From: Hungatella sp.
GTDB lineage: Bacteria > Bacillota > Clostridia > Lachnospirales > Lachnospiraceae
Direction of reading: 5' to 3'
NCBI GenBank assembly: GCA_009712635.1
Contig: WASS01000015.1
Coordinates: 857,865-921,864, forward strand
Length of the DNA: 64,000 nt
Shown: one piece after another, positions 24,372-33,237 of the stretch
Numbering within the stretch: position 1 is the stretch's first letter
Layout of the letters: every line of letters begins with the position of its first letter
Notes under the pieces: generated by a model
Told to the model about the DNA's origin: nothing
The model's database searches: none
The model's input: only the letters and a program-made list of their open reading frames with translations
Program-made: the position numbers and the translations under genes

Positions 24372-24887
24372 TTACATCTTCTTTATCTCGCTGAAGTTCA
24401 GTTCTACCGGAGTCTCCCGGCCGAACATCTCAACGTTAATGGTGATGGTTTTCTTACTTTCGTTGATGGACTTGATAGCACCAACAGTATCCTTCCATGC
24501 ACCGGAAGTTACCACAACGGTATCTCCCACTTCAAAGCCAACAATGACTTCTTCATTCTTGAATCCAAGCTTTTGCATCTCATCTTCTGTCAGAGGAACC
24601 GGTTTTGATCCAGGACCTACAAAGCCTGTCACACCACGGGTATTACGTACAACATACCATGTATCATCATTCATGAACATGTGTATCAGCACATAACCGG
24701 GGAACATCTTTTTATCGGCCTTTTTCTCCACGCCATTCTTCAGTTCGATGACGGATTCAAGAGGAACCGATACTTCCAGAATCTGATCCTGCAAGTTTCT
24801 GTTTTCGATTGTTTTTTCAATGTCAACTTTTACTTTGTTTTCATAACCTGAATAGGTATGGACTACATACCAATTTGCTTCTGACAT
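24372..24887 (-). CDS. nusG: Transcription termination/antitermination protein NusG
   Basis: 171 residues. The NGN domain (ANWYVVHTYSGYENKVKVDIEK, FPGYVLIHMFMNDDTWYVVRNTRGVTGFVG) and C-terminal KOW domain (GDTVVVTSGAWKDTVGAIKSI) are clear. It binds RNA polymerase and couples it to ribosomes or pausing. The standard order secE-nusG-rplK-rplA is kept, 23 bases after secE. Confidence 0.97.
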   Translation of the reverse strand: MSEANWYVVHTYSGYENKVKVDIEKTIENRNLQDQILEVSVPLESVIELKNGVEKKADKKMFPGYVLIHMFMNDDTWYVVRNTRGVTGFVGPGSKPVPLTEDEMQKLGFKNEEVIVGFEVGDTVVVTSGAWKDTVGAIKSINESKKTITINVEMFGRETPVELNFSEIKKM

Positions 24888-24910
24888 AAACTCACCTTAA
24901 CCCTTACGAA

Positions 24911-25114
24911 TTATAAGATAAAACTGAGACCAAACTTGATGATCAGATCAAGAATCGCAATAATCAGTCCTAGAGCAACCGCAGATGATGTGACAGCGAT
25001 TGTTTGTTTCGTTACGGTTTCTTTGTCAGGCCAAACGATCTTGGAGAATTCAGACTTTATGCCTTTGAAAAAGCTTTTTTTCTGAACTCCCTCGTTGTTC
25101 ACTGTATCTCCCAT
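24911..25114 (-). CDS. secE: Preprotein translocase subunit SecE
   Basis: 67 residues with one membrane segment (AVTSSAVALGLIIAILDLIIKFGL) and the conserved FKGIKSEFSKIVWPDKETVTKQT stretch before it. It clamps SecY in the membrane. It sits between rpmG and nusG. Confidence 0.96.
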   Translation of the reverse strand: MGDTVNNEGVQKKSFFKGIKSEFSKIVWPDKETVTKQTIAVTSSAVALGLIIAILDLIIKFGLSFIL

Positions 25115-25133
25115 AAACTGCCTCCTAAACTAA

Positions 25134-25283
25134 TTACTTCGTTTCTTTGTGCATTGTATGGCTCTTACAGAATCGGCAATACTTCTTGGTTTCCATTCTG
25201 TCCGGATGAGTCTTCTTATCCTTGGTCATGTTGTAGTTACGCTGTTTACATTCAGTACATGCCAGTGTGATTTTTGTGCGCAC
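25134..25283 (-). CDS. rpmG: 50S ribosomal protein L33
   Basis: 49 residues with a GTG start at 25283 and GGAGGTGGAAGTC upstream. The N terminus reads [17 protein letters not shown] and the C-terminal part [17 protein letters not shown]; the two CxxC pairs bind zinc, so this is the zinc-containing (C+) form. It is the first gene of the rpmG-secE-nusG operon. Confidence 0.95.
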   Translation of the reverse strand: MRTKITLACTECKQRNYNMTKDKKTHPDRMETKKYCRFCKSHTMHKETK

Positions 25284-25393
25284 GACTTCCACCTCCACTT
25301 AAATTATCGTTGTTGTGTTTTCAGTCCCTTTTTTTCTGCTTCAAGAAATTTTGAGCATAAAAAAAAGACCTAAGCTCTTCCATTCGCCCAATT

Positions 25394-25422
25394 ACTATAA
25401 CATATGGGACTGGATTCGTCAA
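25394..25422 (-). promoter_or_regulatory. Promoter of rpmG-secE-nusG (proximal)
   Basis: TTGACG (25422-25417), 17 bases, TATAGT (25399-25394) on the minus strand. Confidence 0.75.
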
Positions 25423-25461
25423 TCTTTTTTTGTAAAACCTGCTAAATTGTAGGATTCAGAC

Positions 25462-25490
25462 ATTATAACACGGGAAACTTAAAAAAGCAA
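25462..25490 (-). promoter_or_regulatory. Possible distal promoter of rpmG operon
   Basis: TTGCTT (25490-25485), 17 bases, then a perfect TATAAT (25467-25462) on the minus strand, overlapping the hairpin downstream of rfbD. Confidence 0.45.
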
Positions 25491-25514
25491 GCCTAAAGTT
25501 TCCCGTGTCTGTTT

Positions 25515-26360
25515 TTAATACTCGATCTCTGTCAGATACCGCCTCAGCGCATCCTGCCAGGAAGGCAGCGGCTGAAAACCGTTTTCTATCAGCTTATCCT
25601 TGCTGATACGGCTGTTCATGGGACGTTTTGCCTTGACCGGAAACTGATCGGAGGTAACCGGTTCAACTGTAACATTCATGCCTGCCTGTTTAAAGATCTC
25701 ACAGGCGAATTCATACCAGCTGCAAAGACCTTCATTGGTAGCATGATAACGGCCGTATTTTTCTGTTTCAATCATATCCACCAGAAGGCGGGCAAGGTCA
25801 AAGGTATAAGTTGGAGAACCAATCTGGTCTGCTACAACACTGAGTTTATCCCTGGTTTTTCCCAGATTCAGCATGGTCTTTATAAAGTTTTTGCCATTTA
25901 CTCCGAATACCCAGGCAATACGTACGATGAAATATTTTTTAAGGTTCTCTTCTACTTCCAGTTCTCCCTCGTACTTGGTCTGTCCGTAGATATTCAACGG
26001 CTCTCTTTGATCGTCAGGCTCCCAGAGGCGGGTTCCCTGACCATTAAATACGTAATCCGTACTGATATACATCATTCGAATATCCAGTGCTTTGCACACC
26101 CTGGCAATATTTCCGGTTCCCCTGGCATTCACAGCTCTGCATAATTCCACATTGTCCTCTGCTGCATCTACAGCTGTATATGCGGCACAATGAATGACTG
26201 CATCAGGAGCAGCTTCCCGGATCACCCGGTTTACGCTTTCCTCATCCGTGATATCCATCTCTTCAATGTCCACGCCCACTGCCTCATGGCCTCTTTTTTT
26301 CAGCTCATTTACTACGTCATATCCAAGCTGGCCTTTTACGCCAGTAACTAATACTTTCAT
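25515..26360 (-). CDS. rfbD: dTDP-4-dehydrorhamnose reductase
   Basis: 281 residues, an NAD(P)-dependent extended SDR: KVLVTGVKGQLGYDVVNEL glycine motif, STDYVFNGQG and YGQTKYEGE catalytic Tyr/Lys (YxxxK). It reduces dTDP-4-dehydro-L-rhamnose to dTDP-L-rhamnose. It is the last gene of rfbA-rfbB-rfbD; the epimerase rfbC, needed between RfbB and RfbD, is not in this operon. Confidence 0.95.
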   Translation of the reverse strand: MKVLVTGVKGQLGYDVVNELKKRGHEAVGVDIEEMDITDEESVNRVIREAAPDAVIHCAAYTAVDAAEDNVELCRAVNARGTGNIARVCKALDIRMMYISTDYVFNGQGTRLWEPDDQREPLNIYGQTKYEGELEVEENLKKYFIVRIAWVFGVNGKNFIKTMLNLGKTRDKLSVVADQIGSPTYTFDLARLLVDMIETEKYGRYHATNEGLCSWYEFACEIFKQAGMNVTVEPVTSDQFPVKAKRPMNSRISKDKLIENGFQPLPSWQDALRRYLTEIEY

Positions 26361-26385
26361 CGCTGCCTCACTTTACCATTGGAAT

Positions 26386-27408
26386 TTATAAACGTTTTCC
26401 GTACATATTGTCAAAATAATTCTGGTATTCTCCGTTTACAATATGTTTCCACCAGTCTTCATGATCCAGGTACCACTGAATGGTCTGGCGGATTCCGGTG
26501 TCAAAATTGTATTTCGGCTTCCATCCAAGCTCTGTTTCCAGCTTCTTCGGATCAATGGCGTAACGTCTGTCATGTCCCGGACGGTCTGTTACATATTTGA
26601 TTAAGCTTTCCGGTTTATCCAGTTCTCTTAAAATAGTTTTTACTACTTCTAAATTGGTGCGCTCGTTGTGTCCGCCTACATTATAGACTTCTCCTACTCT
26701 GCCTTCGTGAATGATTAAATCAATCGCCTCGCAGTGATCCGATACATGAAGCCAGTCTCTTACATTCTCTCCTGTTCCATATACCGGAAGATCCTCATCT
26801 GCCAGCGCACGGCTGATAATAAGGGGAATCAGTTTTTCAGGGAAATGATAGGGACCATAGTTATTGGAGCATCTGGAAATAGTAACAGGAAGCCCAAACG
26901 TTCTCTGATATGCCAGAACAAATAAGTCTGCACTGGCTTTTGATGAAGAATAAGGACTTGATGTATGGAGCGGAGTTTCTTCAGTAAAGAATAAATCCGG
27001 GCGGTCAAGTGGTAAATCACCGTAAACTTCATCAGTGGAAACCTGATGGTAACGCTTAATGCCATAGGTGCGGCATGCGTCAAGTAATGTGGTGGTACCC
27101 ATTACATTGGTTCTTACAAAGCTTTCAGGATCTGTGATAGAACGGTCTACGTGACTTTCTGCTGCAAAGTTAACCACCATATCTGGTTTTTCTTTTTCAA
27201 ACAGTTCAAAAATAAAGGCTCTGTCTGCAATATCACCTTTGATAAAGCGATAATTTGGTTTGTCTTCTACCGGTTTTAAGGTCTCTAAGTTACCTGCATA
27301 GGTTAAGAGGTCCAGATTGATAATCTCATAGTCCGGGTATTTATTTACCATATGATGTACGAAGTTTCCGCCGATAAATCCAGCTCCTCCGGTTACGATT
27401 ATTTTCAT
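26386..27408 (-). CDS. rfbB: dTDP-glucose 4,6-dehydratase
   Basis: 340 residues: TGGAGFIGGNFVHHMV nucleotide-binding motif, STDEVYGDL, catalytic YSSSKASAD (YxxxK), and RCSNNYGPYHFPEKLIP, a clear RfbB/RmlB signature. It makes dTDP-4-dehydro-6-deoxyglucose. It follows rfbA by 11 bases. Confidence 0.97.
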   Translation of the reverse strand: MKIIVTGGAGFIGGNFVHHMVNKYPDYEIINLDLLTYAGNLETLKPVEDKPNYRFIKGDIADRAFIFELFEKEKPDMVVNFAAESHVDRSITDPESFVRTNVMGTTTLLDACRTYGIKRYHQVSTDEVYGDLPLDRPDLFFTEETPLHTSSPYSSSKASADLFVLAYQRTFGLPVTISRCSNNYGPYHFPEKLIPLIISRALADEDLPVYGTGENVRDWLHVSDHCEAIDLIIHEGRVGEVYNVGGHNERTNLEVVKTILRELDKPESLIKYVTDRPGHDRRYAIDPKKLETELGWKPKYNFDTGIRQTIQWYLDHEDWWKHIVNGEYQNYFDNMYGKRL

Positions 27409-27419
27409 TGATTACTCCT

Positions 27420-28301
27420 TTACTTATCGATATATTTTCCTGCAAGCACATCCATCAGATACTGTCCATACTGATTCTTCTTTAAAGGTTCTATACTCTT
27501 TTCCAGCTGATCCTGTGTGATCCAGTGGTTTAAATAAGCAATCTCCTCCAGACAGGCGATTTTTCTGTGCTGATGGGTTTCCATGGTACGAACAAAATTA
27601 GTGGCATCTACCAGAGACTCATGAGTTCCTGTGTCAAGCCAGGTAAAGCCCTGACCAAGAAGTTCCACATCAAGCATTCCCTCTTCTAAGTAAATGCGGT
27701 TTAAATCTGTAATCTCCAGCTCGCCGCGGGCGGATGGCTTTAAGTTCTTCGCATATTCCACAACTTTATTATCGTAGAAATAAAGTCCTGTCACGCAGTA
27801 ATTGCTCTTAGGAGCAGATGGCTTTTCTTCGATGGAAATCGCTTTTCCTTCGGAATCAAATTCCACGATACCAAAACGCTCCGGATCATCCACGTAATAA
27901 CCAAAAACGGTTGCTCCATCTTTTTTATTTGCTGCATGAAGAAGTCGTTTGGTAAGACCGTGGCCTGCAAAGATGTTATCTCCAAGAATCATGGCAACGC
28001 TGTCGTCTCCGATAAATTCTTCTCCGATGACAAACGCCTGGGCAAGACCATCAGGAGAAGGCTGCACTGCGTAAGTTAACTGAATTCCAAACTGTGATCC
28101 ATTTCCTAACAGTGCCTCAAACCGTGGCGTATCATCGGGAGTGGATATAATCAGGATGTCCCGGATTCCTGCGTTCATTAAAACCGAAAGCGGATAGTAA
28201 ATCATGGGTTTATCATAGATAGGCAGTAACTGTTTCGACGTTACCATGGTAAGTGGATACAGCCTGGTACCGGACCCCCCGGCAAGAATTATTCCCTTCA
28301 T
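27420..28301 (-). CDS. rfbA: Glucose-1-phosphate thymidylyltransferase
   Basis: 293 residues: [18 protein letters not shown] nucleotidyl-transfer motif, [28 protein letters not shown] and [10 protein letters not shown]. It activates glucose-1-phosphate to dTDP-glucose for rhamnose synthesis. It is the first gene of the operon. Its promoter (28364-28334) has a 19-bp spacer with a dyad, suggesting MerR-type control by the adjacent upstream gene. Confidence 0.97.
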   Translation of the reverse strand: MKGIILAGGSGTRLYPLTMVTSKQLLPIYDKPMIYYPLSVLMNAGIRDILIISTPDDTPRFEALLGNGSQFGIQLTYAVQPSPDGLAQAFVIGEEFIGDDSVAMILGDNIFAGHGLTKRLLHAANKKDGATVFGYYVDDPERFGIVEFDSEGKAISIEEKPSAPKSNYCVTGLYFYDNKVVEYAKNLKPSARGELEITDLNRIYLEEGMLDVELLGQGFTWLDTGTHESLVDATNFVRTMETHQHRKIACLEEIAYLNHWITQDQLEKSIEPLKKNQYGQYLMDVLAGKYIDK

Positions 28302-28333
28302 TCGTTGTTTCCTCCATATTCATTCATACAGCT

Positions 28334-28364
28334 ATCATAAAGGGTGACGTAACGTCACGGTCAA
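28334..28364 (-). promoter_or_regulatory. MerR-type promoter/operator of rfbABD
   Basis: On the minus strand TTGACC (28364-28359), a 19-base spacer and TATGAT (28339-28334). The spacer contains the perfect dyad GTGACGT-T-ACGTCAC. An over-long spacer carrying a dyad is the hallmark of promoters switched by MerR-family proteins. The gene immediately upstream encodes a MerR-domain protein. Confidence 0.7.
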
Positions 28365-28386
28365 GTCTTTTTCTATTACTTTTTTC

Positions 28387-29577
28387 TTATTTTCTGCAAA
28401 TAAATACCCCTGCCTGCTTTGTAATAGGAATATATCCCTTTTTTCCCATTTTCTTTTCCAGATAGTCCCGGAATTCTTCATATCTGTCACTAAGAAACTC
28501 CTGCTGATTGCCATGGCAGGATAATATATATTCCATCAGTGCACCAGCATCCGTCACTTCCAGATGGTCATCGTATATTTCTTTTTTTACAGATTTAAAA
28601 TGTTTTCCTAAAATCTCTTCTCCGTTTTCCAGTCCAAACACATCATAAAGATTTACCTCAGAAAGAGCGATTCTGGAATCAAACTCCATCACCAGATGTC
28701 TGATCTCCTTCATATGTTCCCTGCCATAGGTGCTGCAATAAAAGATTCCGTCTTTTTTTAAGACGCTGGTAACCTGAGTCAGTGCAGAATCCAGATTGGT
28801 TAAATAAAACAGCACATGATTGGCAGCGGTAACATCAAAGCTTTCTTCCGGCTTTTTAATCTGCCTGCAGTCCATAACTTCAAATGTTATCTGCCCCTTC
28901 ACCTGTTTTAAATTTTCCTGAGCATCACGAACCATACCCTTGGATATATCTGTAAGGCATAGCTTTGCATCGGCTGGAATCCGTTCGTTATTTACCCGCC
29001 ATAATTCTCCATTTCCACAGCCAAGTTCCAGGATGTGCCTGCCATTTAGAGGCTCCATCTGTTTGTAAAGCCACTGGAACCAGCCCTCGGGATTGGTGGC
29101 GTATTTTTTATGGAGACCAATTCGGATGCTCACATTGGCTGCATCCTTATATTGTTCCACCAGAGACTTTTCCATATTTGTAATATGGATTAAGTGAAGA
29201 ATTTTATTCCAGTCTGCAGCCTGGCGGTCTTCCACCAGTTTTGAGGTTTCTGTTAAAGTCTGCTCTACCAGTTTTAAATGTTCGATTCTTTTACGGATCA
29301 GACTCAGCTGAAGCTTGATTGATTCTCCCACGTAGTCATGATCCTTATCATTAATGGTAATGGAGCGGATTTCATCCAGTGAAAATCCAAGATATTTGAG
29401 AGAGAGTATTTTTTGAAGTTTAGCAAAATCCGAATCAGTATAAAGCCGGTATCCGCCTGCACTCATGCTTGCCGGCTTTAACAGTCCCTGTTTATCATAA
29501 TAACGAATCGTCCGTATTGAGACACTGGCCTTCTTTGCGAACTCCCCGGAAGTATAATATCCCTCCATATGATTCAT
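28387..29577 (-). CDS. MerR-family regulator fused to a SAM-dependent methyltransferase
   Basis: 396 residues. Residues ~5-75 are a MerR winged helix (YYTSGEFAKKASVSIRTIRYYDKQGLLKP, GGYRLYTDSD), ~80-130 a coiled dimerisation helix, ~185-290 a class I methyltransferase (ILELGCGNGELWRVN SAM motif, LCLTDISKGMVRDAQENL, VTAANHVLFYLTN). The start at 29577 follows GGGGGAG; the longer frame is rejected. The methyltransferase domain takes the place of the usual ligand domain, so it might sense SAM or methylate a small molecule. It follows the GNAT gene and precedes the MerR-type rfbA promoter. Confidence 0.88.
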   Translation of the reverse strand: MNHMEGYYTSGEFAKKASVSIRTIRYYDKQGLLKPASMSAGGYRLYTDSDFAKLQKILSLKYLGFSLDEIRSITINDKDHDYVGESIKLQLSLIRKRIEHLKLVEQTLTETSKLVEDRQAADWNKILHLIHITNMEKSLVEQYKDAANVSIRIGLHKKYATNPEGWFQWLYKQMEPLNGRHILELGCGNGELWRVNNERIPADAKLCLTDISKGMVRDAQENLKQVKGQITFEVMDCRQIKKPEESFDVTAANHVLFYLTNLDSALTQVTSVLKKDGIFYCSTYGREHMKEIRHLVMEFDSRIALSEVNLYDVFGLENGEEILGKHFKSVKKEIYDDHLEVTDAGALMEYILSCHGNQQEFLSDRYEEFRDYLEKKMGKKGYIPITKQAGVFICRK

Positions 29578-29607
29578 ATTTTTCTCCCCCTCTCCATTTA
29601 ACACTTA

Positions 29608-30099
29608 TTACAGTATAATCTGATAATTTTCTATATCCAGAATTTTTCCAAACTTTTTCCCTACTTCACGTATTGTCCCGCAATGAACGAAACCAAGCTG
29701 TTCGTGAAGTTTCATACTTGCATCATTACCTCCTGTAATTACGGATACAACTGTATGAATATCTTCTCTTTCTCTGGCCATATCAAGAATCGCCACTGCC
29801 AGCTTTCCGGCAATTCCTCTTCTGCGGTAATCCTTATCAACGTATATAGAAAGTTCTACTGTTTCTTTGTATGCTTCTTTTGGGCGATAAGCGGAGAGGC
29901 TTGCATAGCCAACTGCTTTCCCATCTTCCTCTGCCACAATCAGGGGGTGATTTTTCACATTATGCTCACGATACCAGACCATACGTTCCTCCATGGTTTT
30001 TGGAGTAAAATCGAAGGTTGCAAAACCATGTTCTGCCTCATAATTATATATATCCAAGAGCTGCTCCATATCTTTTTCTTCTGCGGTCCTGATATTCAT
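29608..30099 (-). CDS. GNAT acetyltransferase, phosphinothricin acetyltransferase-like
   Basis: 163 residues: NIRTAEEKDMEQLLDIYNYE, the acetyl-CoA loop YRRRGIAGKLAVAIL, and NDASMKLHEQLGFVHCGTIREVGKKFG, close to the Pat/YncA (MnaT) group that acetylates amino acids or their analogs. The ATG at 30099 is preferred as AGGAGGA is correctly placed. It is 30 bases upstream of the MerR-methyltransferase gene, so the two are likely co-transcribed. Confidence 0.9.
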   Translation of the reverse strand: MNIRTAEEKDMEQLLDIYNYEAEHGFATFDFTPKTMEERMVWYREHNVKNHPLIVAEEDGKAVGYASLSAYRPKEAYKETVELSIYVDKDYRRRGIAGKLAVAILDMAREREDIHTVVSVITGGNDASMKLHEQLGFVHCGTIREVGKKFGKILDIENYQIIL

Positions 30100-30152
30100 T
30101 CCCATTCCTCCTGAGTTAATCAGTATTATTTATTTTAGTATCATACATCAAA

Positions 30153-30863
30153 CTACTGCCCTCGTCCAATACAAATTGTTAAAATATACACCTTATTAAT
30201 TCCCGATTTTTTAAGAACACGGGTACATGCCTCCACGGTACTTCCGGTGGTATAAATATCATCAATTAAAATCACATTTTTTAAGCCAGGGACTATTTTT
30301 CCAGGCATAAAAGCTTCTTCCAGATTTTTTAAACGTTCTGTAGGATTAAGGGCTTTCTGAGGTATGGTTTTTTTATTTCTTACCAGCATATCAGGAAAGA
30401 CGGGAATGTTAAGTTTTGCTCCGATTTTTTGTGCAAGAACTTCCGCCTGATTAAATCCTCTCTCTTTTTTTCTCGTAGGATGAACCGGAACGGGGACCAG
30501 ACCTCCGGCCTCCATACGTCTTATAATCTTCTCATAACGCAGACTTATGGCATCTCCGTAAAAATCCAGATACTCCCGTTTATTTTTATATTTTATCTTT
30601 GCTATTGAGGTTATTGCGTGCTCGTCATAATTAATCAGAGCCCTGCCATACTCAAAGGTTCTTTTGTGCTTTACGCAGTCAAAACAGTATTCCATGTCAC
30701 TGCCAAAAAGTTCTTTTCCGCATTTTTTGCATACAGGATCCTTTACAAAGGAAAGCACTCTGACACAATCAGGGCAGATCAGTCTGCCTTTCGGCATGAC
30801 AATACCGTCACAGACCGGACATCTTCTTGGAAATAAGAGATCGATAAAAAAAGAGGATTGCAT
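30153..30863 (-). CDS. comFC: ComF-family phosphoribosyltransferase-like protein
   Basis: 236 residues. An N-terminal zinc-finger region (RRCPVCDG, CPDC, CKKCG, CFDC) is followed by a phosphoribosyltransferase domain with the PRPP-loop motif VILIDDIYTTGST and VPVHPTRKKERGFNQAE. ComFC acts in DNA uptake and single-strand DNA handling in competent bacteria. It lies directly downstream of recD2, separated by a hairpin at about 30895-30921. Confidence 0.9.
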   Translation of the reverse strand: MQSSFFIDLLFPRRCPVCDGIVMPKGRLICPDCVRVLSFVKDPVCKKCGKELFGSDMEYCFDCVKHKRTFEYGRALINYDEHAITSIAKIKYKNKREYLDFYGDAISLRYEKIIRRMEAGGLVPVPVHPTRKKERGFNQAEVLAQKIGAKLNIPVFPDMLVRNKKTIPQKALNPTERLKNLEEAFMPGKIVPGLKNVILIDDIYTTGSTVEACTRVLKKSGINKVYILTICIGRGQ

Positions 30864-30929
30864 AAGGACTGATTCTCCTTTTAAGATTGGAAAGACGGGC
30901 AGACATAGATCCTTGTCTGCCCATAGAAT

Positions 30930-33155
30930 TTAAGGCAGCTTATATATTTCGCAGATACGATCTTTCAGACCGGAATATCTGCGCTGTTCCATTTCATTGT
31001 TTACCATATCCTGAAACGTACCTGGCAGACCAACCAGGCAGACGCAGGTCTTTGCACGGGTAACCGCTGTATAGATTAAGTTTCTCGTCATCAGCATTCT
31101 GGGTCCGGGAAAAACAGGAATTACCACTGCCGGATACTCACTTCCCTGGGATTTGTGAATGGTTATGGCATAAGCGAGTTCTAATTCCTCTAACTGCTTA
31201 AAGCTGTATTCCACCAGCCGTCCCTCATCAAATTCCACAGTCACAAGCTCGGCAAAGGAATTCATCTCACGAATAATTCCTATGTCTCCGTTATAAATTC
31301 CGGTTCCCTTTTCCACCGGAATCCCATACTTGTTTCTGACTTCCCATTCCATATTATAGTTATTCTTAATCTGCATCACTTTATCGCCGGTCCGGTAAAT
31401 CACGCCCGCCGACTCCCGTTCCTGTTTTGCCTCGGAAGGGGGATTTAAATATTCCTGAAGAATGGTATTGAGCCGCTCCACTCCCATGGCGCCTTTTCTC
31501 ATAGGTGTCATAATCTGAATGTCAAAGGGATCTGCCTGTACATAGGAAGGAAGTTTACTTTGTACCAGTGTAATCATGGCATTAATAATGGTATTAGGTT
31601 CTTCCCTTTTAATAAATAAGAAGTCATTACTCTTTTTCCCAAGAGGAACCGTTTCTCCCCGGTTAATCATATGAGCATTGACAACAATATCACTTTGATT
31701 TGCCTGACGGAAAATTTTTGTCAGCATTACCACATTAAAACTTTGAGATTCAATTAAATCCCGCAGCACATTTCCGGGTCCAACGCTGGGAAGCTGGTCC
31801 ACATCTCCCACCAGTATCAATCTGGTTCCAGGGTTTATGGCTTTTAAAAGAGACTGCATCAGATGAATATCCACCATGGATGTCTCATCGATGATCACAG
31901 CATCGGCATCCAAGGGATTCTCTTCATTCCGTTCAAAATGCATGGACACGGAACGCTCGTCTCCCGGAACACCGGACAACTCCAGCAGCCGGTGTATGGT
32001 CCGCGCTTCATAACCGGTGGCTTCTGTCATGCGCTTTGCCGCCCTGCCCGTAGGAGCCGCCAGTAATATCTCCATCTCCTCACTTTCAAAAAAACGGATA
32101 ATGGTATTAATAGTAGTGGTTTTTCCGGTTCCCGGTCCTCCTGTAATAATCAAAAGACCACTGTTTACCGCTTCCACTACCGCCATTACCTGCTTCTCAT
32201 CCAGCTCAATCTGCTCTTTTTCCTGAATCTTAATAAGCCTGGTTCTGATCTCGTCCTCAGGCATGGTTCCTCTTATATTTAAATCATGAAGCATCTTAGC
32301 CACATTCAGTTCCATATAGTAATACTGGGAGGCATAGACAGTCCTCTTTCCCTCCGTCTCTCTGATCACGAGACGTTTGTCCAGCTGCATGTCCATCAGA
32401 TGCTTTTCTATGGATGCCTGCTCCACTTTCAGCAGCTCAGAGGCAGAGGAAAGGAGCTCCTCTTCCGGCAAATAAGTATGACCATTTGAAGTGGCCTGCA
32501 AAAGGGTATACAAAACTCCGCATTTAATCCGAAAATCTGAATCTGTAAAAATACCTGCTTTTCTGGCTATTTCATCCGCCATTTTAAATCCCACGCCGGA
32601 TATGTCATCTGCCATCTGATACGGATTTTCCTTCACAATGCTGTAGAGCCTGGGACCATATTCCTGGTAGATCTTCACTGCAAGATTCATGGAAATACCA
32701 TATTCCTGAAGGAACATCATGGCCTGGCGCATCTCTTTCTTTTGCTCCACCTGATTGGAAATAGACATGGCAAGCTTTTCGCTGACACCCTTTACCTCGG
32801 AAAGGCGTTCCGGCTCTTCTTCCATGATCCGGAAGGTATCGGCTTTAAACCGGCGGACAATTCTGGCCGCCAATGCAGCACCCACACCCTTAATCGCTCC
32901 GGAACCCAAGTAACGCTCCATGGCAGCAGTATCCTCAGGAGCTTTGATTTCATAGCTTTCCACAGACATCTGCTCTCCATAAACTGGGTGTTCCGTTAAA
33001 ATCCCAACCGCTTCAATCCGTTCCCCTTCACTGATATAATGAAAATTGCCTACCAGCGTATACTCCTCGCCATCTTCTGAAAGGCTCAGCACCGTATAAC
33101 CGTTGTCTTCGTTCCTGTATTTAATTTTTTCTACAAATCCGCAGACTGTCGCCAT
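30930..33155 (-). CDS. recD2: ATP-dependent RecD2-like DNA helicase
   Basis: 741 residues. An N-terminal OB-like region (MATVCGFVEKIKYRNEDNGYTV), helix-hairpin-helix segments (GSGAIKGVGAALAARIV, LSEVKGVSEKLAMSI, ISGVGFKMADEIA), then a superfamily 1B helicase with Walker A ITGGPGTGKTTTIN, DETSMVD, GDVDQLPSVGPG and AYAITIHKSQGSEYP. The start at 33155 follows GGAGGAAAC; the frame to 33302 has no such site. RecD2 works without RecBC in repair and replication-fork maintenance. It follows the mreB-like gene. Confidence 0.95.
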   Translation of the reverse strand: MATVCGFVEKIKYRNEDNGYTVLSLSEDGEEYTLVGNFHYISEGERIEAVGILTEHPVYGEQMSVESYEIKAPEDTAAMERYLGSGAIKGVGAALAARIVRRFKADTFRIMEEEPERLSEVKGVSEKLAMSISNQVEQKKEMRQAMMFLQEYGISMNLAVKIYQEYGPRLYSIVKENPYQMADDISGVGFKMADEIARKAGIFTDSDFRIKCGVLYTLLQATSNGHTYLPEEELLSSASELLKVEQASIEKHLMDMQLDKRLVIRETEGKRTVYASQYYYMELNVAKMLHDLNIRGTMPEDEIRTRLIKIQEKEQIELDEKQVMAVVEAVNSGLLIITGGPGTGKTTTINTIIRFFESEEMEILLAAPTGRAAKRMTEATGYEARTIHRLLELSGVPGDERSVSMHFERNEENPLDADAVIIDETSMVDIHLMQSLLKAINPGTRLILVGDVDQLPSVGPGNVLRDLIESQSFNVVMLTKIFRQANQSDIVVNAHMINRGETVPLGKKSNDFLFIKREEPNTIINAMITLVQSKLPSYVQADPFDIQIMTPMRKGAMGVERLNTILQEYLNPPSEAKQERESAGVIYRTGDKVMQIKNNYNMEWEVRNKYGIPVEKGTGIYNGDIGIIREMNSFAELVTVEFDEGRLVEYSFKQLEELELAYAITIHKSQGSEYPAVVIPVFPGPRMLMTRNLIYTAVTRAKTCVCLVGLPGTFQDMVNNEMEQRRYSGLKDRICEIYKLP

Positions 33156-33237
33156 GTTTCCTCCGTAAATGGTAAGAGACTGCCGCAAAAGGAACCCTGC
33201 CGGAATCAATGGATACCGCCAGGGCTGTTTAGAGCAG

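Noticed and set aside
25469..25508. Intrinsic terminator of rfbD
   Set aside because: The inverted repeat CACGGGAAACTT...AGTTTCCCGTG lacks a T-run on the rfbD strand; its T-run is on the plus strand, where no gene ends. It overlaps a possible rpmG promoter instead.
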